DNA of 48,249 nucleotides from Lysobacterales bacterium. Its GTDB lineage: Bacteria; Pseudomonadota; Gammaproteobacteria; Xanthomonadales; SZUA-36. The notes under the pieces are model-generated. The model was given only the letters and a program-made list of their open reading frames with translations, was not told the DNA's origin and ran no database searches. Positions 1 to 7,110 of this stretch are shown here, in pieces. How positions within the stretch are numbered: the stretch's first letter is position 1; each line of letters begins with the position of its first letter. The DNA is taken from NCBI GenBank assembly GCA_013002505.1, contig JABDJL010000041.1:1-48249 (forward strand), given 5' to 3'. The translations under genes were made by a program, and so were the position numbers.

Positions 1-811
1 GGCCGATGACCAGGAAACGGGTGCTGTTGTCCGGATTGTCTTCGATGCGGGAGAACAATACCGGCACGCCATATATTTCGGCTGCCGCCTGGCTTGCGAT
101 AGCGGCCGCCTCCGGCGCTGTGCGCACGCGCCTCGCTGCCTCTGCATTACTGGCAACCGGTAAAGTCTCGACCTTGGGCAAGTTGCGGCGCAACCAGTTA
201 CGACATTGTGACAGTGACTGGTGGTGTGCATAAACCCGTTCAATGCCGGCCAGGCTATTGGATTGGGTCAGCAGGTTATGGTGGATTCTCATCTCAACTT
301 CACCACAGATCTTAAGATCGGAATCTATGAACATATCGAGCGTGTGGCTGACAATGCCCTGCGTTGAGTTTTCTATGGGCACCACGCCGAAATCAGCCTC
401 GGCACCCTGGACCTGTTCGAACACCGTCTCGATTCCCGGATGGCCCAGTGCCTGCACCGAATGTCCGAAGTGACGATAGACGGCCTGTTGCGTAAATGTG
501 CCTTCCGGCCCCAGGTAGGCAATCTTCAAGGGTTCCTGCCGCGCCAGGCAAGCCGACATGATTTCCCGGAACAGGCGCAGAATTTCAGAATCGCTGAGCG
601 GGCCGGAGTTTCTCTCAAGTACACCGCGCAATACCTTGGCTTCACGCTCCGGCCGGTAGTAGTCGACCGCATGCGCCAGGTCCCCCTTGGATTCGCCAAC
701 CTCGAAGGCAAGCTGGGCCCGTTCATTGATCATTCGCTGGATCTGTTCATCGAGCGAATCGATGCGGCGACGCACATCTTCAAGTTCCGGCTTGTCTTTG
801 TTTTTTGTCAT
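1..811 (-). CDS. pheA: Bifunctional chorismate mutase / prephenate dehydratase (P-protein), 3' end missing
   Basis: This enzyme turns chorismate into prephenate and then phenylpyruvate, the committed branch to phenylalanine. The first ~90 residues form the AroQ-type chorismate mutase, with RRRIDSLDEQI near the N-terminus followed by RAQLAFEVGESK. The prephenate dehydratase domain begins at about residue 97 (IAYLGPEGTFTQQA) and carries VVPIENSTQGIV and, near the window edge, the substrate-binding stretch EDNPDNSTRFLVIG. The gene runs off position 1, so the C-terminal ACT (phenylalanine-sensing) domain is not visible. The ATG at 809-811 has GGAAG just upstream, which is closer than ideal, so a nearby alternative start is possible. 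Family assignment is from motifs. The gene follows the phosphorelay operon on the same strand after a gap of about 196 bp, so it probably has its own promoter. Confidence 0.95.
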   Translation of the reverse strand, partial: MTKNKDKPELEDVRRRIDSLDEQIQRMINERAQLAFEVGESKGDLAHAVDYYRPEREAKVLRGVLERNSGPLSDSEILRLFREIMSACLARQEPLKIAYLGPEGTFTQQAVYRHFGHSVQALGHPGIETVFEQVQGAEADFGVVPIENSTQGIVSHTLDMFIDSDLKICGEVEMRIHHNLLTQSNSLAGIERVYAHHQSLSQCRNWLRRNLPKVETLPVASNAEAARRVRTAPEAAAIASQAAAEIYGVPVLFSRIEDNPDNSTRFLVIG

Positions 812-1007
812 GCTTCCGGGCACCAGGGCAGCTTTGTCACGAAGCTCGACGCGGCGCCACAACTGCGAAAGGGATTTGGCTCTCCATTGTAATGGTTGCC
901 CGCGCCGCATCACACCCTTAGGCGCTTGCGGAAACGACCAACAACGGTTTTTCTTTATAAATGAACGCTACGACATCGATACCGCGGTATCAAAACCCCG
1001 GGCTTGG

Positions 1008-1346
1008 TTACGTTTGGTGGGTTTCGATGGCCTCGTCCAGGCGCGTCAGCAACTCGTCCTTGAGTGCTTTGACGCGACCTGCCGGAGGCTCATCGGCTGG
1101 AATCGAGCCCATCAGGTGATCGAGGCACTTGGCCGCCCGGCCCAGCTTGTCGAGGCCATAGCTGCCTGCCGAACCTGCCAGGCGGTGGACCAGCGTCTTG
1201 AAGTGATCGAATGATGCCTTGCTCCAGGCCTGTCTTTGTGCCTCGTTCCAGGCGCGCTCGATGCGCAACTTTTTCTCGGAAAGTGATTGCAGGTACCGCA
1301 CGCGTTGCGCTTCTATTTGGCGGCTGGCGCGAGGAGAAAGATTCAT
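1008..1346 (-). CDS. Stand-alone Hpt (histidine phosphotransfer) protein
   Basis: A 112-residue single-domain Hpt protein. Such proteins carry a phosphoryl group from the receiver domain of a hybrid kinase to the aspartate of a final response regulator. The hallmark is LVHRLAGSAGSYG, with the phospho-accepting histidine at about residue 54 inside a predicted helical bundle. There is no membrane segment or other domain. It is the last gene of the six-gene minus-strand operon, and its ATG overlaps the stop of the hybrid kinase by 4 bp (ATGA), so the two are probably translationally coupled. With the kinase and the OmpR-type regulator at the other end of the operon, it completes a four-step phosphorelay. 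That wiring is inferred from neighbourhood. The Hpt family call is from the motif. Confidence 0.88.
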   Translation of the reverse strand: MNLSPRASRQIEAQRVRYLQSLSEKKLRIERAWNEAQRQAWSKASFDHFKTLVHRLAGSAGSYGLDKLGRAAKCLDHLMGSIPADEPPAGRVKALKDELLTRLDEAIETHQT

Positions 1347-2827
1347 GGTTGCCTGGCAAGCCTCAGCGCAGACTGCAACGCCGACCGGAGCCGCGGCGCG
1401 CTGACGGGCTTGGAGATGAGCACGGTAAACTCGGTATCGTCAGCGGGCTGATTCATCAGGCTTGCATCGGAGCCGGAGCAGATCACTGCGGGAATCCCGT
1501 TTGATTGGTTTCGTAGTTGTTGCAACAATTCGGCGCCATTACCGTCTTCCAGGAACAGGTCAGTCAGGACGATGTCGGCGTGTTTCTCATTGTACGCTTC
1601 ACGGGCCTGCTCACAGCTTGAAGCTGGCATCACCTCGCAACCCCAGTCACCGAGCCAGATCTGGTATATGGAACTGATGTCCTCGTCGTCTTCCACGAGA
1701 AGCACCTTGCGGCCTTCGAGCGAATCCTCGTCCGCCGCATCTGCCGCCACGGGCAAGTCAAAAAAGAATTCACTGCCTTCGCCTTCGGCACTCCTCACTT
1801 CAAGCGAGCCGCCCATGTCCCGTACCAACTGGCTGGAAATGGAAAGGCCGAGCCCCGCGCCCCCCTGGCTATTGGCATCAAGTTGCCGGAAAGGCTGAAA
1901 AATTGTGTCGAATTGCTCCGCAGCAATCCCGATACCGGTGTCGCTGACGGAAATACGGGCTTTATCCGGTCCCGCCTCAAGTGCCAGCTTGACCGACCCT
2001 GAACGCGTATAGCGCAGAGCGTTGCTGAGCAGGTTAATCAGGACCTGCCGCAGCCTCAGTTCGTCGGCCAGGACGCTGCATGAATCGGAGTCACAGCTGA
2101 CCTCCAGTTCGAGTCCTGCAGCGGCGGCCTGGGCGGCAAACAACTCGCCCGTATCCATCACCACCCGCTTGCCGTCAACGGCTGATATATCCAGCCTTGA
2201 CCCGCCTTCTCCCATGCGCGCATGTTCCAGCAGGTTTTCCACCAGGGTTAGCAAGTACCAGGAAGCCCGCAAAATTGCGCCGGGTTCACGTTCGCCGGGC
2301 ATGCGGTCTGCCAGCGACTCCGAATGCGCCATGATCGATGTGATCGGAGAACGAAACTCGTGAGACATGGCGGCGATAAAGCGGCTCTTGGCCTGGCTTG
2401 CCTGTTGTGCTTGCTGGTGTTTCTCATCGAGCAGGCGATTCAGTTGCGCCTGTTGCTCGAGGAGCAGGCTGACTTCATGCGCTTTTTGTTGCAAGCGATG
2501 TTCGTCATCATGCCCGTGACTGACGTCCTGAAGGATCAGCTGGCGGTCTTCACCACGATTGAGAACGTGAATGTCGGCAATCAGGTCATCACTGAGGTGC
2601 ACGTAGGGGAACAACTGGGGCGCCAATGAATCCGTACACGAATCTAGAATACTCTGCAGCGCATCGGGCAGCGTGCGTCCGGTCCTGATGCTGTCGAATC
2701 GCCACTGGATACCAGGGCATTCCTGTTTGACCACCAACCCGTACTTATCCACCGTCACGACCAGGTAACGGGCCTTCTTCAGTACTTCCTGGTGCAGATA
2801 TCCTGCCGTATCCGGGGTTTGGCTCAT
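1343..2827 (-). CDS. Soluble hybrid sensor histidine kinase with C-terminal receiver
   Basis: A 494-residue hybrid kinase with no transmembrane segment. Residues ~15-105 look like a small PAS-type sensor fold (RYLVVTVDKYGLVV). A coiled-coil linker at ~108-148 follows, then HisKA with the phospho-accepting histidine about residue 156 (AAMSHEFRSPITSI). The HATPase domain has its N box at ~266-270 (NLLSNA), its G1 box DTGIGI at ~296-301 and GAGLGLSI at ~323-330. The receiver at ~374-490 has acidic residues 380-382, phospho-Asp ~423 (VLTDLFLEDG) and Lys ~473. It overlaps the GTPase gene upstream and the Hpt gene downstream by 4 bp each. Because it lacks a membrane sensor, the input probably comes from a cytosolic partner. 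The small GTPase and the OmpA-domain membrane protein in the same operon are the obvious candidates, though this is inference. Confidence 0.93.
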   Translation of the reverse strand: MSQTPDTAGYLHQEVLKKARYLVVTVDKYGLVVKQECPGIQWRFDSIRTGRTLPDALQSILDSCTDSLAPQLFPYVHLSDDLIADIHVLNRGEDRQLILQDVSHGHDDEHRLQQKAHEVSLLLEQQAQLNRLLDEKHQQAQQASQAKSRFIAAMSHEFRSPITSIMAHSESLADRMPGEREPGAILRASWYLLTLVENLLEHARMGEGGSRLDISAVDGKRVVMDTGELFAAQAAAAGLELEVSCDSDSCSVLADELRLRQVLINLLSNALRYTRSGSVKLALEAGPDKARISVSDTGIGIAAEQFDTIFQPFRQLDANSQGGAGLGLSISSQLVRDMGGSLEVRSAEGEGSEFFFDLPVAADAADEDSLEGRKVLLVEDDEDISSIYQIWLGDWGCEVMPASSCEQAREAYNEKHADIVLTDLFLEDGNGAELLQQLRNQSNGIPAVICSGSDASLMNQPADDTEFTVLISKPVSAPRLRSALQSALRLARQP

Positions 2828-3342
2828 GCCTGACTTTTGAGTTCCTGGGCGAAGTACATGAAGGTATCTTCAACGTTGTCGCCTGACAAGGCACTGGTGG
2901 TAAAACTATGTAACGTATCCGGCAGACCATCAATATCTTCGCCGGAGAGTTTCCACTCATCCTCCAGATCGGCCTTGTTCAGCATCAAAACCGAGGGCAA
3001 ACCTGGGTACTCGGTTTCCAGCCACCGATGTAACTCCAGCGCTGTCTCAACGGTGGCTTTACGGGTTCCATCCGCCACGATGAGCACGCCGTTAACGCCC
3101 TGCAGGTAGGCTTTCATTCGGGGCGTGACCAGATCATCCCCGGCTTTTTCAGAACCTGTTCCCTCCATGTCCCAAATCACAAGTTTGACGGAACCGTCGG
3201 GCAACGCGACCTCCTTGGTTTCGATCTTGACGCCCAGCGTCGTGACGTAGCGATCATCGTACACTTCGTGAACAAAACGCCGAACGAGGCTGGTCTTGCC
3301 GACCGAAAAATCACCCAGTAAACAGATTTTCCTACTGACCAT
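2824..3342 (-). CDS. Rab/Ras-like small GTPase (bacterial), non-canonical switch II
   Basis: A 172-residue single-domain GTPase of the Ras superfamily. The P-loop is GDFSVGKTS at residues 10-18. The switch I region contains TTLGVKI (Rab-type proteins have TIGVDF). Switch II is WDMEGTG at 57-63, where Rab proteins have WDTAGQE, so the position of the catalytic Gln is a Thr. The NKAD base-recognition motif is at 122-125 and SAL at 150-152 replaces the usual SAK. There is no C-terminal cysteine, so it should not be prenylated. The start ATG lies inside the last codons of the OmpA-domain gene (11 bp overlap) and its stop overlaps the kinase start, so these three products are likely made together. 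Bacterial Rab-like GTPases are known as polarity or signalling switches (MglA is the classic case). The role of this one is unknown. Confidence 0.9.
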   Translation of the reverse strand: MVSRKICLLGDFSVGKTSLVRRFVHEVYDDRYVTTLGVKIETKEVALPDGSVKLVIWDMEGTGSEKAGDDLVTPRMKAYLQGVNGVLIVADGTRKATVETALELHRWLETEYPGLPSVLMLNKADLEDEWKLSGEDIDGLPDTLHSFTTSALSGDNVEDTFMYFAQELKSQA

Positions 3343-5242
3343 TCATTTCACCACGTTCAACCCATAATGTGACTTTACGGTGCTCGGGATTCAGCCCGCC
3401 CCCTTCCCACGGACCCATGGTATGAATAACCGCATCGACGTCAACGCCCAGGCTTGCCAGTTCGTCCCTCAGCCGGTCGGACCGGCTTTGCGCCACGGCC
3501 CGGTTTTTTTCAAATGTGTCGATGCCGTCTCCGAGGCCTTCCAGGGTGAGTTTCAGGGGCGCACCCAGAATGTCTGCCATTTGTTGTGCCAGGACGAGTT
3601 GTTGTGCGGCATCTCGCAGGGCATCGATGGATTGTTCGCGCAGCCTGGTTCCGCTGCTGAACAGGAACACCTGCCCATTGAGCCGTTCTAAGCTGGCATC
3701 AAGCTGTGGCTTCAAGCCGTTGACGAGCGGCATGAAATCAAGTTCCCAACCCTGGGTATCCACTGACGCTTCAAGTGCCATCTTGATCCAGCCCGATTCA
3801 GCCTGCCCGTCCACCCTGATGGTGTTGCCGTCCGCCAAAAACCGGACCGACTCGGGCGCATTCAGAGCGGCCCGGAGCCATTTGGTGGCTTCACCAGGCG
3901 CCAGGCGCGAGCCCTCGAGGTCAACTTCGTCAATCGCCGGGTGGATCATCGGGATTTCTTCGAGTGACTTTAATTGTGCCGACGTCAACGCGCCCGTGAC
4001 ACGCAGCATGCCCTGCTCAAGTTCGAGGCTCGCAGGATCGTTCAGCCCCAGCTGGCGGCCAAGCCTCGCGGTCACGATGGCTTCGTCGAGTGACTGGTAC
4101 GGCCTGAAATCGAACACGATTCTGTCCGGCGAAATATCCTGCCCGCTGATCACCTGTTCCGGCGCCACGCTGGCCGGGTCCCGCAGACCCTGCAGCTTGA
4201 CCTTGCCATCCTTGGTGTCCGCGGACGTGACCACGTATCCGGCCTGAGCAGTAAACAGGCTTGCCGCCACGTCCCTATCCTTGCTCAGCCGATAGTGCGA
4301 AAAGATGGAATAGAGAATGAAGCCAGCCAGCAATAATCCGGCTGCCCACCACATAAAGCGAAACTTGAAGCGCGAAGCGTTGCGAGCCTCCGTGTCTACT
4401 TCTTCGAGCAGTGCCTCATTTAACAGCGCCTTGAGCCCCTCGTTTTCAGCAAGCCCGTCGAAGTCATCACGAAAACGCTGGCCAAATCGAGCATGCAAAG
4501 TTTCGAGCAGGTTCATCAACTCGTCACGCGTGGCGCGAGGCGGCGTTCCGCTGATCACGCATGCCAGAACTGCAACCGGACCATTGATCACCCACATTGT
4601 CCGGTCGCCCAGTTCCGCCGATCGTAGAGGCTCGTCAGCGGTTTCCCCGAAAGAGTCCTGGATAAATGACTGTATGGCAGTCAGCATGGCGGCCACGGCG
4701 TCTTCGTCAAGCGCCAGGGTCTCGTCGCGATGGACGCTGGCCAGGACCAGCCCGGAACCCCGCTGGATCAGGAACGCCTCTTGCACGGCATAAAGCATCG
4801 TGTGGCGTAACACGATCTGGGCAAACGGTTCGCCTGACCTCGCCGCCTCGAGCCGCCACTTGAGGCCCTTGATCGTGAAACTGTTCTCCAGCGCTACGTT
4901 GATGCGCTGCACCAGCCCTTTAAGGGCGTCAGCCACGGCGCGGCGGATGGCGGGCCCGAGCACGGGGAAGAGTGCTTCGGCAAACGAATGGCTGTCTCGC
5001 TTGATCGCGCTTCGAATGGTATTGACGACGGGACGCTCGAAATCAGGCCTGTTGACCGGATCCTGCGCCAAGCGGGACATCGCCGCAGGAAGCACCTCGG
5101 CAACATCGGCGGTGCGCGCTTCGAGATCGGTGACGCGACGATCCAGCTTATGCAGGCGCTGTTTTTCCTCGCCCATGACGAGGTCACGCAGCCGCTGCAT
5201 GTCTTCTACAGACGAGGTGTCCGTTTTCCTGGAGTCAGCCAC
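3332..5242 (-). CDS. Inner-membrane protein with cytosolic N-terminal region and periplasmic OmpA-like domain
   Basis: A 636-residue protein with one membrane segment at about 296-315, preceded by basic residues. The first ~290 residues should be cytosolic and the rest periplasmic. The N-terminus (15-45) is a short helical module also seen in the neighbouring coiled-coil protein. Residues ~85-150 form a conserved helical block (FPVLGPAIRRAV, then GLKWRLEA). Residues ~152-255 look like an alpha/beta regulatory fold reminiscent of roadblock or longin domains. The C-terminus (~520-630) is OmpA-like, with Asn~580 and Arg~587 spaced like the peptidoglycan-binding residues of OmpA and MotB. It starts 30 bp after the coiled-coil gene and overlaps the GTPase gene. 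It may sense cell-wall state and pass it to the GTPase and kinase. The fold of the middle block is inferred from pattern only. Confidence 0.85.
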   Translation of the reverse strand: MADSRKTDTSSVEDMQRLRDLVMGEEKQRLHKLDRRVTDLEARTADVAEVLPAAMSRLAQDPVNRPDFERPVVNTIRSAIKRDSHSFAEALFPVLGPAIRRAVADALKGLVQRINVALENSFTIKGLKWRLEAARSGEPFAQIVLRHTMLYAVQEAFLIQRGSGLVLASVHRDETLALDEDAVAAMLTAIQSFIQDSFGETADEPLRSAELGDRTMWVINGPVAVLACVISGTPPRATRDELMNLLETLHARFGQRFRDDFDGLAENEGLKALLNEALLEEVDTEARNASRFKFRFMWWAAGLLLAGFILYSIFSHYRLSKDRDVAASLFTAQAGYVVTSADTKDGKVKLQGLRDPASVAPEQVISGQDISPDRIVFDFRPYQSLDEAIVTARLGRQLGLNDPASLELEQGMLRVTGALTSAQLKSLEEIPMIHPAIDEVDLEGSRLAPGEATKWLRAALNAPESVRFLADGNTIRVDGQAESGWIKMALEASVDTQGWELDFMPLVNGLKPQLDASLERLNGQVFLFSSGTRLREQSIDALRDAAQQLVLAQQMADILGAPLKLTLEGLGDGIDTFEKNRAVAQSRSDRLRDELASLGVDVDAVIHTMGPWEGGGLNPEHRKVTLWVERGEMNGQ

Positions 5243-5272
5243 TTGTTAAGGCCCGGGACAGGTGCCGGCGGC

Positions 5273-5812
5273 CTACTTGCCTCGCTTGGCTTTGCCTGGC
5301 TGAATCTTTTCCGCCACCTGGGTCAACAGTCTCGACAATTCCCCTCGATCCACCTTGCTTTCGTCGAGCTTGTCTGCCCGCTTGCCCTGCCCGGCTTCGG
5401 CCTTGTTCAAAGCGCTGGACAGTTCTTTATGTGCTGCCTTGAGTTCTGATTTTAAATTTTTGACTTCATTATTGTATTTATCCTGCATTTCAGCCATTTG
5501 ATTCTCAGCGTCCATGCGGGCCGATGCCAGGGCCAATTCCAGCTTGTTCAAGGCAAGATCGCGGTTGCTTGCCTCGGCGCTCAGTTGGTCCCCTGCCTCT
5601 TCGCGGACTTCGCCTACCAGGCGCTCAAGTTCCAGAACACGTTTCTCAATGGCTTTTCGGAGCGCATCGCTCTCTTTTGCCAGGCGCGCCTCGACGATTT
5701 CGAAACGTTCATCAAAGGCACGGATATGACCGCCAAACAGGATTTCACGAATTTGCTCGACGTTGCCGCCGGCTGGATCCAGTTGGTCTGTGTCTTTTTG
5801 CTTAGTTGACAT
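5273..5812 (-). CDS. Coiled-coil protein of unknown function in GTPase/phosphorelay operon
   Basis: A 179-residue, highly charged protein rich in Glu, Lys, Ala and Leu, with no signal peptide or membrane segment. Almost all of residues 30-160 has heptad-like spacing typical of a long coiled coil, ending in a basic tail (GKAKRGK). Near the N-terminus it carries EQIREILFGG followed by FDERFEIVEAR, which resembles the start of the adjacent OmpA-domain protein. It sits 14 bp after the response regulator and 30 bp before the OmpA-domain gene, on the same strand. I do not recognise a named family beyond seeing similar proteins beside OmpA/GTPase modules. A scaffolding or tethering role for the membrane protein and GTPase is a guess from its shape and context. 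Confidence 0.8.
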   Translation of the reverse strand: MSTKQKDTDQLDPAGGNVEQIREILFGGHIRAFDERFEIVEARLAKESDALRKAIEKRVLELERLVGEVREEAGDQLSAEASNRDLALNKLELALASARMDAENQMAEMQDKYNNEVKNLKSELKAAHKELSSALNKAEAGQGKRADKLDESKVDRGELSRLLTQVAEKIQPGKAKRGK

Positions 5813-5826
5813 AATTCACCTATTTT

Positions 5827-6525
5827 TCAGTCGTCCAGGCGTTCCAGCCGATAGCCATAATGATATACAGAAGATAGTTGCCATCCGTTTTCCGGACGAA
5901 GATTCAGTTTGCTGCGGATACGGCTGATATGCGTATCAACCGTCCTGGTATTAACCGCCGCACTCATGTTCCAGATATGTCGCAACAGGTACTCACGCGA
6001 TAATATCTTGGCCAGGTTGTCAAACAGAAACCACGCCAGGTCGAACTCACGGCGGGTCAGTGTAATCGATTCGTCTCCGCGCCTGACAGAGCGCGTTTTG
6101 CGATCCAGCGTGAACTCTTCTACCTCGAGGAAATCAGATTCTTTGCCGGTCAGGCCGCTGCGCCGCGCCAGCGCGGATATGCGGGCGATCAGCTCCTGGG
6201 GACGGGCAGGTTTGCACACATAATCATCAGCGCCCGCCTTCAAGGCTGACACGATATGCTTTTCTTCTGTCCGGGTGGTCAGAAACAGCACGGGAATCTG
6301 CTCGCGCATATTTCGCCTGACCCATTCCAGTACTTCAAGACCGCTCATTTCGGGCAAATTCCAGTCCAGCAAGAGCATGTCGTAACCCCGGCCCTGGATG
6401 GCTCGAATGAATTCTGGCCCCTCGCTGCTTACCTCGACGGCGTAACCGGCGTCTTCGAGCCACAACTTCAATAGCTCGGACTGGTCAACGTCATCCTCGA
6501 GGATGCCAATCGAAATTGTTGCCAT
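5827..6525 (-). CDS. OmpR/PhoB-family response regulator transcription factor
   Basis: A 232-residue response regulator, first gene of the minus-strand operon. The receiver domain (~1-120) has its acidic pocket at 10-12 (EDD), the phospho-Asp at ~54 (LLLDWNLPEMSG), Thr ~83/84 and Lys ~105 (CKPARP). The C-terminal winged helix (~130-230) has the recognition-helix pattern TVDTHISRIRSKL and the closing wing YHYGYRL, as in OmpR and PhoB. It is expected to bind DNA when phosphorylated, probably by the Hpt protein at the far end of the operon. The operon promoter should lie in 6526-6716, a region shared divergently with the PHA-system gene. Targets cannot be read from the sequence, but autoregulation would be typical. 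Confidence 0.93.
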   Translation of the reverse strand: MATISIGILEDDVDQSELLKLWLEDAGYAVEVSSEGPEFIRAIQGRGYDMLLLDWNLPEMSGLEVLEWVRRNMREQIPVLFLTTRTEEKHIVSALKAGADDYVCKPARPQELIARISALARRSGLTGKESDFLEVEEFTLDRKTRSVRRGDESITLTRREFDLAWFLFDNLAKILSREYLLRHIWNMSAAVNTRTVDTHISRIRSKLNLRPENGWQLSSVYHYGYRLERLDD

Positions 6526-6716
6526 ACTGTGGCGTCTCCCCTGCCACGGCCATTGGCCTGAACCAATTAACCCTCAACCTCAGTATGTGTGCAACTTCGA
6601 TGACAATTCAAGTTTAATTGAGGATTTTATTGGCTTTTCGCATCTCGCTTCCAGGTGTGACTGGCGCCCTGGCCGGTACCGGTTTACACTTTTTGACCGC
6701 CATCCAGATCGAATCC

Positions 6717-7001
6717 ATGTCCACGATAGATATACGATCACTGCATACCCTTAATCATGACGCTGCGCTCATTGCGGCAGATGAACTCGCCCAGGACCTG
6801 GCGCAGAAGTTCGCGATTGACTACGGGTGGGACGGTGACGTGATTCACTTCGAAAGACCGGGTGTTCACGGGCAAATCGAGGTGCACGATCAACGCATTG
6901 AGATCCGGGCGCACCTGGGTTTCCTGTTGATCATGCTAAAGCCGGCCATCGAACAGGAAATCGTGCGATACCTGCGTGAGCATTTCGGATGCGACATCTG
7001 A
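6717..7001 (+). CDS. Polyhydroxyalkanoic acid system family protein
   Basis: A 94-residue protein of the family annotated as PHA granule region / polyhydroxyalkanoic acid system protein (Pfam PHA_gran_rgn). The N-terminal pattern IDIRSLHTLNHDAAL is typical of it, and the C-terminus ends YLREHFGCDI. The reading frame is open upstream to 6618, but MSTIDI at 6717 is the best start because the family begins there and the upstream residues are not conserved-looking. The function of the family is unsettled; members occur near PHA genes and in many gammaproteobacteria without them. It is divergent from the response regulator and lies 109 bp before the patatin gene on the same strand, next to the lipid-storage genes. 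Confidence 0.75.
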   Translation: MSTIDIRSLHTLNHDAALIAADELAQDLAQKFAIDYGWDGDVIHFERPGVHGQIEVHDQRIEIRAHLGFLLIMLKPAIEQEIVRYLREHFGCDI

Positions 7002-7110
7002 ATTTTCATTCGACGTAAACGTATTGCTTTCAGTCAACCGAACAGGCCATCGAACTGGCTCTTGGTGGCATCCATCGCTAAGATTGCAGGACTGACCAGG
7101 ACATTCCCAG

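Noticed and set aside
3516-4247. 243-codon open frame antisense to the OmpA-domain gene
   Set aside because: Ser/Arg-rich shadow frame with no domain; the opposite strand encodes a coherent protein.
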